From: Advenella sp048381675 | GTDB lineage: Bacteria > Pseudomonadota > Gammaproteobacteria > Burkholderiales > Burkholderiaceae_B | Assembly: GCF_048381675.1 (NCBI RefSeq) | Contig: NZ_JBLWIS010000005.1 | Location: 161,166-225,165 of the forward strand | Direction: 5' to 3' | Length of the DNA: 64,000 bases | Shown: one piece after another, positions 36,149 through 43,894 of the stretch | Layout of the letters: each line of letters begins with the position of its first letter | Position numbering within the stretch: the stretch's first letter is position 1 | Made by a program: the position numbers and the translations under genes | The notes under the pieces: model-generated | Database searches by the model: none | Seen by the model: the letters and a program-made list of their open reading frames with translations, nothing else | Told to the model about the DNA's origin: nothing

Positions 36149-37510
36149 CTAACGAAGATAGGGCTTCAGGGCGTTCATGATGCGATCGGTCGCCCCCTCA
36201 TGCAATGATAACCATTGCTTGGACGCCTTGCTCATGCCTAGCCGCTGTTCTTCATTATTCAATATCTTCAGTGCCAGTTTTATGGCTTCTTCTTCGTTTT
36301 GGGTGCGGCGTGCCGCCCCTTCAGACAAGGCGTCTTCCACCGATTGCTGGAAATTTTCGGTATGCGGCCCAACAATCACCGGCAACCCCACGGCACAGGC
36401 TTCTATGTGGTTTTGGCCGCCATACTCGCCAAAGCTGCCCGCCACAATCGCCAGGTCAGACATCGCATAATAAAAGAACATTTCCCCAACGCTGTCACAC
36501 AAGAGAACATCAATCGTCTTCAGATCATTGTCGATGGGGTTTTGCGAGCGGCACCGGTAATTCAGGCCGCTTTGCTGGATAAGGGTTTCGACTTCCTTGA
36601 AACGCTGCGGATGACGGGGAATAATCATGAACAAGGGCAAAGACGGCTCATTTTCCTGAAGTTCCGCCTGCCGTTCACGATTTTTGACAATCTCCCTGAT
36701 GGCTTTAAGGAAATATTCTTCTTCACCATCACGGGTACTGGCAATAGCCACTACCCTACGGTTAATAACCTGTCGCACAACCTGGCCGGCATGTACCTGG
36801 CCGTAAGAAATATTCAGATCAAACTTCAGATTACCCACCACCTGCATGCGCTTGACACCCAGGTCCTCGAGCCTTGCAGAGTCGGCACGGCTTTGGGTAA
36901 GCACCAAATCAAGGCCGGCCAGGGCATTGCGCATCACGCTGCCCAACCAATGTGCCTGTTTATAGGCGGAGTCGGAAAACCGGGCACTGGCCACAATCAG
37001 GGGCATTTTCTGGCGATTGGCCTCTGCCACCATGTTGGGCCATATTTCGCGCTCAATCAAAATTCCGCAACGCGGTTGCCAATGTTCGATAAAACCCTTG
37101 ACGGCCTCTGGAAAATCATAAGGCACCCAGGCCTGGCATAACATGCCCTGGCCTATTGCGTCGGCAAACATGCGGGCGCCTTGCGCCCTGCCGGTGGCCG
37201 TCATATGGGTAAGCAAAACGGGATATCCCTGGTCTAGCAACGCCTGGATCAGGGGATGGGCGGCACGGGTTTCACCAAGGCTGACAGCATGCACCCAAAC
37301 CGGACGCCTGAAACTGAAAATGGTTTCGGCATAGCCTTCATCATCATGCGCAACGCTGCTGGCGACTGGCGCCGGATGAGGATAGCGGCCAAACCGCTCA
37401 TCACTGCGAATATCCCATTTTCCTCCGGCTTTGCGGGCACGACGTTCCAGCAGCCACAAGGCAATCGGGGCAATCAGGCGCAGCGTATTGGTATAAAAGA
37501 ATCGGTTCAT
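36149..37510 (-). CDS. waaA: 3-deoxy-D-manno-octulosonic acid (Kdo) transferase
   Basis: A 453-residue GT-B enzyme that puts Kdo on lipid A precursor, slightly longer than the E. coli enzyme (425). An N-terminal anchor (RLIAPIALWLLERRAR) is followed by WVHAVSLGETRAAHPLIQALLDQG with the catalytic Glu, LLTHMTATGRAQGARM, and the C-terminal AIVAGSFGEYGGQNHIEACA and PVIVGPHTENF. Insertions account for the extra length. It overlaps the waaC stop side by one base (TAATG), so inner-core synthesis is co-expressed. Confidence 0.95.
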   Translation of the reverse strand: MNRFFYTNTLRLIAPIALWLLERRARKAGGKWDIRSDERFGRYPHPAPVASSVAHDDEGYAETIFSFRRPVWVHAVSLGETRAAHPLIQALLDQGYPVLLTHMTATGRAQGARMFADAIGQGMLCQAWVPYDFPEAVKGFIEHWQPRCGILIEREIWPNMVAEANRQKMPLIVASARFSDSAYKQAHWLGSVMRNALAGLDLVLTQSRADSARLEDLGVKRMQVVGNLKFDLNISYGQVHAGQVVRQVINRRVVAIASTRDGEEEYFLKAIREIVKNRERQAELQENEPSLPLFMIIPRHPQRFKEVETLIQQSGLNYRCRSQNPIDNDLKTIDVLLCDSVGEMFFYYAMSDLAIVAGSFGEYGGQNHIEACAVGLPVIVGPHTENFQQSVEDALSEGAARRTQNEEEAIKLALKILNNEEQRLGMSKASKQWLSLHEGATDRIMNALKPYLR

Positions 37511-38466
37511 TATTCGCTAGCCAAGGCCTGTTTCAGTTTTGACAACACCATTTCCCGTGTGGGGGGAATACCCCTGTCACCCATGCTGGCCGTAAAGGCA
37601 GCCCCCACCAGCGGCGTACGAACCGGGGTAGAAGCACTGTAAATGCCAATGGTAGGTCGACCCAGCGCTGCCGACAAGTGGGTAAGTCCGCTATCAAGGC
37701 CAATCATCATGCGGGCAGGCGCAATCACCCGGGCCACATCGGTCAGGGACATGCGTGGAAGAATCTCTGCATCGGGGAAATCGCGCACCAGCGCTTTGGC
37801 GCGTTCGGTTTCCTTTTCATTGCCAGCAAGCAGCTTCAGGCCCAGGCCAGCGGCATTCAGTTCACGAAAAACAGCATGCCAGTCGGACTCGGGCCACAAT
37901 TTGTCTTCGCGACTGGCCGATGGCATGATCACCACGTAATCCTGTATGGCAACCCCATCGGTGAATTGTTGCAAGCCAAAATCGGGATCGCCTTCGTACT
38001 GGTAGTTGAAGGTGGCGGCTGCCAGCATTCGTTGACGGGTAACCGCAGGCTGCCAGAACGCCACCGAGTGGCGGACATCATAAAACAGGGAAGCCATGGA
38101 TTCACGGGCCGATTTCCAGTCTAGTCCATGCTTGACACCTTTGGCCTGCCGCACGATCCAGGCGGATTTCATCAAGGCCTGCATGTCCAGCACAATATCA
38201 TAGCGAGTACTGTTTAGCTTGCGCTTAAGCGCAGCCCTTTCTTGTCTTGTTGGCGCCGACCACCAGGTTTTACGCCAGCGGCGGTGAGCTACCTTGATGA
38301 CTTCATGCACCGCAGGATGCCAGGCAGGAATTTCGGCAAAGGCCTCTTCGGCCACCCAATCTATTTGGGCATCCGGCACATGCTTGGCAATGTCGGAAAT
38401 GGCCGGCAACATGTGTACCAGATCGCCCAGCGAAGAAGAGCGAACAATAAGAATTTTTGTTGTCAT
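37510..38466 (-). CDS. waaC: Lipopolysaccharide heptosyltransferase I
   Basis: A 318-residue GT9 enzyme adding the first L-glycero-D-manno-heptose to Kdo2-lipid A. The N-terminal half has KILIVRSSSLGDLVHMLPAI with the conserved catalytic-region Asp, and the C-terminal half has ARMMIGLDSGLTHLSAALGRPTIGIY. It overlaps the waaA start by one base. The upstream 230-bp gap is divergent to the aminotransferase at 38698 and should contain the promoter of this long minus-strand series. Confidence 0.94.
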   Translation of the reverse strand: MTTKILIVRSSSLGDLVHMLPAISDIAKHVPDAQIDWVAEEAFAEIPAWHPAVHEVIKVAHRRWRKTWWSAPTRQERAALKRKLNSTRYDIVLDMQALMKSAWIVRQAKGVKHGLDWKSARESMASLFYDVRHSVAFWQPAVTRQRMLAAATFNYQYEGDPDFGLQQFTDGVAIQDYVVIMPSASREDKLWPESDWHAVFRELNAAGLGLKLLAGNEKETERAKALVRDFPDAEILPRMSLTDVARVIAPARMMIGLDSGLTHLSAALGRPTIGIYSASTPVRTPLVGAAFTASMGDRGIPPTREMVLSKLKQALASE

Positions 38467-38697
38467 ATTATGTTGTTGTCAAAGTGAACAGAATACCTTT
38501 GCTGGTTTTGCCATGTTGATGCCTGCATTTTACTTGAATATTGCCAGTTTTGAAATTTTCACTTCCGGGTATAGAATAGTCGGACGTATTCATCGTTGCA
38601 CCGAACCGGCAAATACAGGCCACACAGCCTGCATTTGCTTATTTTTATCTACCCTGTCCACGACATACAAACAGGGATTTACCCGGAGTCCGGAAAA

Positions 38698-40017
38698 ATG
38701 ACCCATGTTTTCCACCGTAACCCCAAAGTGTCCCTGAAAACAGCCGTAAACGGCAAGGGAATCCGTCTATTTGATAGCGACGGAAAAAGCTATATAGACG
38801 CCTGCGGCGGAGCGGCGGTTTCCTGCCTCGGCCACGGACATCCGGCCGTAATTGAAGCCATCAAGCACCAACTTGACACGATTGCCTATGCGCATACTTC
38901 ATTTTTCACCACCCAGGCCGCCGAAGACCTGGCCGATTTCCTGCAACAGAAAGCACCAGGCAACCTGAACCACGTGTACTTTGTATCCGGTGGCTCTGAA
39001 GCGGTGGAAGCAGCCATGAAGCTGGCACGCCAGTATTTTGTGGAAATTGACCAAACCGAAAGACGGCATTTTATTGCCCGCCGCCAAAGCTATCATGGCA
39101 ATACACTGGGTGCCCTGGCGATTGGCGGCAACGCCTGGCGACGCCAGCCTTTCCTGCCGTTGCTAATAGAAGCTCATCATGTCTCTCCCTGCTACGCTTA
39201 TCGGGACCAGCTTGAAAGTGAATCCGAAGAACAATATGCCAGCCGCCTGGCCCAGGAACTGGAAGACAAAATCCTGGAATTGGGTCCTTCAACAGTCGCC
39301 GCGTTTGTGGCTGAAACAGTAGTGGGCGCAACGGCAGGTGCCGTGCCACCGGTCAAAACTTACCTTAAAAAAATACGTGCGGTTTGCGACAAATACGGTG
39401 TATTGCTAATTCTTGATGAAGTCATGTCGGGCATGGGCCGCACCGGCCATTTGTTTGCCTGCGAAGAAGATGGCGTGGTACCCGATATTATTACCATCGC
39501 CAAAGGCCTGGGGGCCGGTTACCAACCGATTGGCGCCACCCTTTGCACCGATAAAATTTACGATGTAATTATTAATGGCAGCGGTTTTTTCCAGCACGGC
39601 CATACCTATATTGGGCACGCCACCGCCTGTGCGGCTTCGCTAGCTGTGCAAAAAACCATTCAGGAACAAAACCTGCTGGCCAATGTCTTGCAACGTGGTG
39701 AACAACTCCGCAGCGAATTACGGCAAGCCTTTGCCGATAACCCGTATATTGGCGACATTCGCGGGCGCGGGCTTTTTGTGGGAGTTGAACTGGTACAAGA
39801 CCGGGACAGCAAGAAACCCCTGGACCCGGCCCTTAAAACCCACGCAAGAATCAAGGCAGAGGCCAAGGAAAACGGCTTGCTGGTTTACCCCATGGGCGGC
39901 ACCATCGACGGTCGGCAGGGCGACCACATTTTACTTGCCCCACCCTTCATTTGCACCGATGCAGACATTAGTGAAATTGTGAACCGGCTGGCCGATACGA
40001 TACAAAAAGTCTTGTAG
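38698..40017 (+). CDS. Class III PLP-dependent aminotransferase
   Basis: From ATG 38698 (GGAG nine bases upstream) the enzyme has 439 residues; the open frame reaches back to 38596 but lacks family sequence there. It belongs to the omega-aminotransferase group (beta-alanine, acetylornithine, taurine types). YFVSGGSEAVEAAMKLARQY binds PLP phosphate, LLILDEVMSGMGRTG carries the conserved Asp, and the PLP Lys is residue 269 in IAKGLGAGYQPIGA. GHTYIGHATACAASLAVQ is also diagnostic. The substrate amine is unknown. It is divergent from waaC and followed by a pair of imperfect direct repeats and a hairpin before the gene at 40170. Confidence 0.9.
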   Translation: MTHVFHRNPKVSLKTAVNGKGIRLFDSDGKSYIDACGGAAVSCLGHGHPAVIEAIKHQLDTIAYAHTSFFTTQAAEDLADFLQQKAPGNLNHVYFVSGGSEAVEAAMKLARQYFVEIDQTERRHFIARRQSYHGNTLGALAIGGNAWRRQPFLPLLIEAHHVSPCYAYRDQLESESEEQYASRLAQELEDKILELGPSTVAAFVAETVVGATAGAVPPVKTYLKKIRAVCDKYGVLLILDEVMSGMGRTGHLFACEEDGVVPDIITIAKGLGAGYQPIGATLCTDKIYDVIINGSGFFQHGHTYIGHATACAASLAVQKTIQEQNLLANVLQRGEQLRSELRQAFADNPYIGDIRGRGLFVGVELVQDRDSKKPLDPALKTHARIKAEAKENGLLVYPMGGTIDGRQGDHILLAPPFICTDADISEIVNRLADTIQKVL

Positions 40018-40038
40018 CTCAGGCAAATTACCGGTTCA

Positions 40039-40112
40039 AGCTTCTTTTTATTAATCATGACAAGGCAAACTGCCTGTCCTAGCTTCTTATTATTAGTCAT
40101 GACACGGCAAAC
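40039..40112. repeat. Two imperfect direct repeats with 42-bp period
   Basis: AGCTTCTT-T/A-TTATTA-A/G-TCATGACA... occurs at 40039-40070 and again at 40081-40112, 29 of 32 bases matching. Each contains the near-palindrome TCATGA. They occupy the gap between the aminotransferase and the carboxymuconolactone-decarboxylase-like gene. Confidence 0.7.
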
Positions 40113-40131
40113 CCCGCTATTAAAAGCGGGG
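40112..40131 (+). terminator. Possible terminator or leader hairpin
   Basis: A 6-bp all-G/C stem CCCCGC / GCGGGG with loop TATTAAAA lies 95 bp after the aminotransferase stop and 39 bp before the next start. No immediate U run follows (GCGAAGCC comes before AATTTTATAT), so it is a weak terminator at best and may be a leader structure. Confidence 0.3.
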
Positions 40132-40169
40132 CGAAGCCAATTTTATATAACAACAGGAGATCCCGTTCA

Positions 40170-40694
40170 ATGGCACGTTTACCTTATGCCGATTTAACCA
40201 CCCCGCAAACCAAACCGCTGGTAGACCAGATTGTGGCCGAACGCGGCAGTGTGATTCATTTGTACCAAATGCTGCTGCACAGCCCCACCATTGCACAAGG
40301 CTGGCTAGACTATTTAACCGCAATACGCCAGAAAAGCAGCCTGCCCGGTGATATCCGTGAATTGATTATCATGCGGGTGGCGGTATTGAACGGTGCCCCC
40401 TACGAAGCAGACCAACATGCCCCGATTGCCCTGAAAGAGGGTATCACCCAGGCCCAGCTTGATGCGCTGGACCAGTGGGAAAACAGTGATTTGTTTGATG
40501 CCAAAACCCGCGCCGTACTGGCCTACACAGATTCAATGACCCGGCAAATCCAGGTACCTAAAGAAGTGTTTGAGGCCGTGCGCAAACATTACGGCAACCA
40601 GCAACTGGTGGAATTAACCGCCACTATTGGCGCCTACAATATGGTGTCACGTTTTCTGGAAGCGCTGGATATCCACCAGGACGACCAACGGTAA
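40170..40694 (+). CDS. Carboxymuconolactone decarboxylase family protein without CxxC
   Basis: A 174-residue AhpD-like alpha-helical protein with AGGAG nine bases before the ATG. The family block reads LPGDIRELIIMRVAVLNGAPYEADQHAPIA, but the redox-active Cys-x-x-Cys of AhpD peroxidases is absent (the position reads NGAPYEAD), so a thiol-peroxidase role is unlikely. Members without the Cys pair include gamma-carboxymuconolactone decarboxylase-like enzymes. The function is unknown. The gene ends in a large palindromic repeat region shared with the convergent gene at 40933. Confidence 0.85.
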   Translation: MARLPYADLTTPQTKPLVDQIVAERGSVIHLYQMLLHSPTIAQGWLDYLTAIRQKSSLPGDIRELIIMRVAVLNGAPYEADQHAPIALKEGITQAQLDALDQWENSDLFDAKTRAVLAYTDSMTRQIQVPKEVFEAVRKHYGNQQLVELTATIGAYNMVSRFLEALDIHQDDQR

Positions 40695-40723
40695 GCGGGT
40701 GGTTATGCATCCACTCTGGCAGG

Positions 40724-40805
40724 CTTCGTTTAGGACTGTGAGTTGTTATACAACCACCCCGTCACTTCGTTTGGGACTGTGAGTTGCTATACAACCACCC
40801 CGTCA
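40724..40805. repeat. Two tandem 41-bp repeats at the edge of REPIN copy 4
   Basis: Units 40724-40764 and 40765-40805 (CTTCGTTT-A/G-GGACTGTGAG...ACAACCACCCCGTCA) differ at two bases. Each carries a REPIN left end, so one end was duplicated together with 30 bp of flank. This shows local duplication of the element end. Confidence 0.8.
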
Positions 40806-40914
40806 GGCTTCGCCTGACACCCCTCCACGGGAGGGGAATTTTCTTTCTTCTTGGCAACGTCTGTACTACACATTCCCCTCCTGCGGAGGGGTGGCGCAAA
40901 GCGCCGGGGTGGTT
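40793..40914. repeat. REPIN-like palindromic element, copy 4
   Basis: A 122-bp element from AACCACCCCGTCAGG to CGGGGTGGTT. Hairpins are GTCAGGC-TTC-GCCTGAC at the left, CCCCTCC-type next, and GGCGC-AAA-GCGCC at the right. The core (TTTTCTTTCTTCTTGGCAACG...) matches copy 5 and the reverse complement of copy 1. It lies between convergent genes. Confidence 0.9.
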
Positions 40915-40932
40915 GCGTAAGGCTGGGCAGCC

Positions 40933-41856
40933 TCAAGCCGCAGTCTGAGGCTTCGCCAAAGCCAGCTCAACGCAAAGTGGTGCGTGATCGGATATTTTGC
41001 TCCAAGGCCGGCCTTTTAACACTTGGGCCGAGCGAATCTCAAAACCGCGCTGATACATTCTGTCCAGCCTTAACCAAGGGAACGCTGCCGGGAAAGTACG
41101 CGGTGGGGGCAATTCGCTTGACTCTTGCAAATGCTTAAGCACTTTTGGCAGGGTTTTCAGGGAAATTCGGGACATTTTAATGCGCTGGTAACGCAACTGT
41201 TTTTCGGTTTCCATCATTTTCCTGAAACTGAACGTATCCCACAGGCGCTTGAAAGAAACCTTCATGCGAGGCAGTTCGTCATCAATCCGAACCGGTGTGT
41301 TGGCAAATACTTCATGAACGCCCAGTTGCCTTGCAAAATAAGGTGCCAGTTTTTCATTCCAGTCGTTGAAGTCGCCAGCAATAATCAAAGGTTCGTCCTC
41401 GGGCACCAGGCGCTTGATCCGCTCGATGATGGCCGCTACCTGACGGATCCGGCTACCATTGAACAGCCCCAGATGCACGACAAAACAATGCACCAACTGC
41501 TCACCGATTTTTACCCGTGCATGCAGTACGCCACGCTGTTCCAGCTTATGGTCGGAAATATCTTCATTTTCATGATCAATAATTTGATACTTCGACAACA
41601 GGGCATTGCCATGATCGGTTTTTTTCCTGACAGCGTTACACCCATAGGCCACTTCCATATGCAAATTCCCGGCCAATAAAGCAGGCTGGGCGTGCTGATG
41701 ATGTTCTATTTCATTTCGCCCTTGTATTTCTTGCAGGAAAACCAGATCCGCCCTCAGGCCAGACAAGCCGGCACTAAGCTCAAGCAGCGAACTGCGACGC
41801 CCCAAGGCCGTTTTTCCTTTGTGAATGTTATAACTGACAATTTTTAATACTGTCAT
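40933..41856 (-). CDS. Endonuclease/exonuclease/phosphatase family protein
   Basis: A 307-residue metal-dependent hydrolase of the DNase I-like fold, cytoplasmic. Fold motifs are KIVSYNIHKGKT, DLVFLQEIQGRNE, the His of HCFVVHLGL, IIAGDFNDWNEKL and the final SDHAPLCVEL. In related bacteria such genes often lie beside cardiolipin synthase-type genes; here the neighbours are a repeat region and an M50 protease. Substrate (nucleic acid, phospholipid headgroup or inositol phosphate-like) is unknown. Residues 195-260 are an insertion rich in Lys, Arg and Met, which is unusual for the family core. Confidence 0.85.
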   Translation of the reverse strand: MTVLKIVSYNIHKGKTALGRRSSLLELSAGLSGLRADLVFLQEIQGRNEIEHHQHAQPALLAGNLHMEVAYGCNAVRKKTDHGNALLSKYQIIDHENEDISDHKLEQRGVLHARVKIGEQLVHCFVVHLGLFNGSRIRQVAAIIERIKRLVPEDEPLIIAGDFNDWNEKLAPYFARQLGVHEVFANTPVRIDDELPRMKVSFKRLWDTFSFRKMMETEKQLRYQRIKMSRISLKTLPKVLKHLQESSELPPPRTFPAAFPWLRLDRMYQRGFEIRSAQVLKGRPWSKISDHAPLCVELALAKPQTAA

Positions 41857-41871
41857 GTTTTTGCTTGTTCC

Positions 41872-42516
41872 TTAAAGAATGAACAGGGTAACCAGCCATT
41901 GAACAACCATCTGGATAATTGGAAAAATAATAGGGGTGAGCAAACCGGTTACTATTAATCCTATGAGTATAAACATGCCATAAGGTTCAATTTTATTATA
42001 TTCCCAAGCCAGTTTTGGTGGCAGTAATCCCGACAGCACCCGCCCACCATCCAGAGGTAGCAAGGGAAACAGGTTGAACACCATTAAAATGACATTAACC
42101 TGTATGCCTGCAATCGCCATGAGCCACCAAAAGCTGCCAAAACCACCCAGTTCCAGCGCAACTCTAGCCATGATGGCCCAAAGAACAGCCATGACCAGAT
42201 TGGCGCCAGGCCCGGCTGCGGCGACCCAGATCATGTCTTTTTTGGGATTGCGCAAATTGTTGAAATTAACTGGCACCGGTTTGGCCCAGCCAAAAATAAA
42301 TCCGGTATTGAGCAGGGCCATGGCCAGAGGAACGACAATGGTACCTACAGGGTCAATATGCTTGACCGGATTTATGCTGATTCGCCCAAGAATGAAAGCG
42401 GTTTGATCACCAAATTTTTGGGCGGCATAACCATGAGCAGCCTCATGCAAAGTAATTGCAAAAAGCAACGGCAACGCATAAACGGTAATTGATTGAACTA
42501 TTTGGCCAAAATCCAC
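41872..42516 (-). CDS. Site-2 protease family membrane metalloprotease (M50)
   Basis: The start is GTG 42516, with GGAG seven bases upstream, giving 214 residues beginning (V)DFGQIVQSITVYALP; the frame is open further to 42570 but that stretch has no family sequence. Zinc motif HEAAH is at residues 24-28 in the first membrane segment, and the second motif is FNLFPLLPLDGGRV. There are about five hydrophobic segments. The enzyme should cut a membrane-embedded substrate; which one is unknown. The protein is of the small Bordetella-type S2P group without PDZ domain. It follows no obvious operon partner. Confidence 0.9.
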   Translation of the reverse strand: MDFGQIVQSITVYALPLLFAITLHEAAHGYAAQKFGDQTAFILGRISINPVKHIDPVGTIVVPLAMALLNTGFIFGWAKPVPVNFNNLRNPKKDMIWVAAAGPGANLVMAVLWAIMARVALELGGFGSFWWLMAIAGIQVNVILMVFNLFPLLPLDGGRVLSGLLPPKLAWEYNKIEPYGMFILIGLIVTGLLTPIIFPIIQMVVQWLVTLFIL

Positions 42517-42790
42517 AAAACGACTCCAGAAAACCGGTAGGCCCAACATGGGCGGGCAAACGTGCATCACAGTATTATGTTTGTAAATTAATGCGATGCC
42601 CTGTTATAGAGTCTCATTTTAACAGCAAGTTCTTTGCTGGCTTGTTAAGTAAAAAGACTGGCTTGCAAGAACGCAAAACTTGCAATCATTTACATGAAGC
42701 CTAAGAATCTTGTGACTATTTTGTTTAAAATGGGACAAGACTTTTGAACGGCGCACGCAGTGACGCAGCCATGGTTTCAAGGAAAATAAG

Positions 42791-43684
42791 ATGCGCTTGG
42801 ATGAATCCGCTGAAAGCAAAAACATAGAAGATCGTCGGGACAGCCGCACAGGTATGGGTAGTAGCAGGTTTGGCCGTGGTGGTGGCGGCGGCAAAAAATT
42901 TGGCCTCGGAACTATCGTGCTTATCCTGATTGCCATGTATTTCGGGATTGACCCTAACATGCTACTGCAAATGACCGGTTCAGACGCCCCTTCACAATAT
43001 GAAGAAACCACATACTCACAAAGTTCAACACCAGCCATCAGCGATGCAGAAAAAAAATTTGTGGCCAAAGTGCTTAAAACCACCGAAGATGCCTGGGGCA
43101 AAATATTTCAGCAACAGGGATGGGGAGCCTATCCGCAACCCAAGCTGGTCTTGTACAGTGGGATCACACGCAGTGCCTGTGGCATGGGCCAAGCGGCAAT
43201 GGGACCTTTTTATTGTCCGGCTGATGAAAAAGTTTATCTGGACTTAAGCTTTTTCAGGGAAATGGGCCAGCGCCTGGGAGCACATGGCGACTTCGCCCAA
43301 GGTTACGTCATTGCCCACGAAATTGGCCATCATGTCCAAAACCAGCTGGGCATCCTAGCACAGGTAGACCAAGTGCGTAGCCGTGGCAACCAACGACAGG
43401 CCAATGCCATTTCAGTGCTGTCCGAGTTGCAGGCAGATTGCCTGGCTGGCATTTGGGCCAATGAACTGCACCGCCAGGGAGATATTATTGAATCCGGGGA
43501 TATTGACGAGGCCATGAATGCAGCAGCGGCTGTGGGCGATGACCGCCTGCAAAAGCAGCAACAAGGTTATGTAGTTCCCGATGCGTTTACACACGGCACC
43601 TCGCAACAACGCATGACCTGGTTCAAGCGGGGCCTGGAAAACGGCAATATCGCACAGTGCGATACCTTTGCCAGCGCCCGATAA
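42791..43684 (+). CDS. ypfJ: Neutral zinc metallopeptidase-like protein (YpfJ/KPN_02809 family)
   Basis: A 297-residue protein with one membrane segment near the N-terminus (GLGTIVLILIAMYFGI) after a Gly/Arg-rich tail, then a periplasmic domain. The zinc-binding motif HEIGHH is at residues 176-181 in YVIAHEIGHHVQNQLG, with a downstream ELQADCLAGIWA giving the third ligand, as in neutral zinc metallopeptidases. The family has little direct functional evidence. The C-terminal part has THGTSQQRMTWFKRG, another family signature. The gene is preceded by a 220-bp gap that also carries the S2P promoter. Confidence 0.9.
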   Translation: MRLDESAESKNIEDRRDSRTGMGSSRFGRGGGGGKKFGLGTIVLILIAMYFGIDPNMLLQMTGSDAPSQYEETTYSQSSTPAISDAEKKFVAKVLKTTEDAWGKIFQQQGWGAYPQPKLVLYSGITRSACGMGQAAMGPFYCPADEKVYLDLSFFREMGQRLGAHGDFAQGYVIAHEIGHHVQNQLGILAQVDQVRSRGNQRQANAISVLSELQADCLAGIWANELHRQGDIIESGDIDEAMNAAAAVGDDRLQKQQQGYVVPDAFTHGTSQQRMTWFKRGLENGNIAQCDTFASAR

Positions 43685-43807
43685 GCATATAAAAACCAAC
43701 CTCCCGTCTAATAAGTGAGCAGCAAGATTGTCATAATAAAAAAGTTATGACAACGCCATAAATACCATTTTATTTTCAACCCTACCTCAGGTTACATTGG
43801 CAACACA

Positions 43808-43830
43808 CATGAAAATGCATTGTTTTCATG
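43808..43830. promoter_or_regulatory. 8-7-8 inverted repeat before the MFS gene
   Basis: CATGAAAA-TGCATTG-TTTTCATG is a perfect 8-bp inverted repeat centred about 76 bp before the MFS start at 43895. The form fits a dimeric repressor or activator site. The rest of the 210-bp gap shows no other motif. Confidence 0.45.
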
Positions 43831-43894
43831 ATACTGCCGGGAACCACTGTTACTCGTTGCAAAGACCCGGCAATGTCTTTCCGGAGTTTTTCTA

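Noticed and set aside
40724..40805. Repeated units that could suggest a CRISPR array
   Set aside because: Only two copies, adjoining without spacers, and explained by duplication of a palindromic element end.
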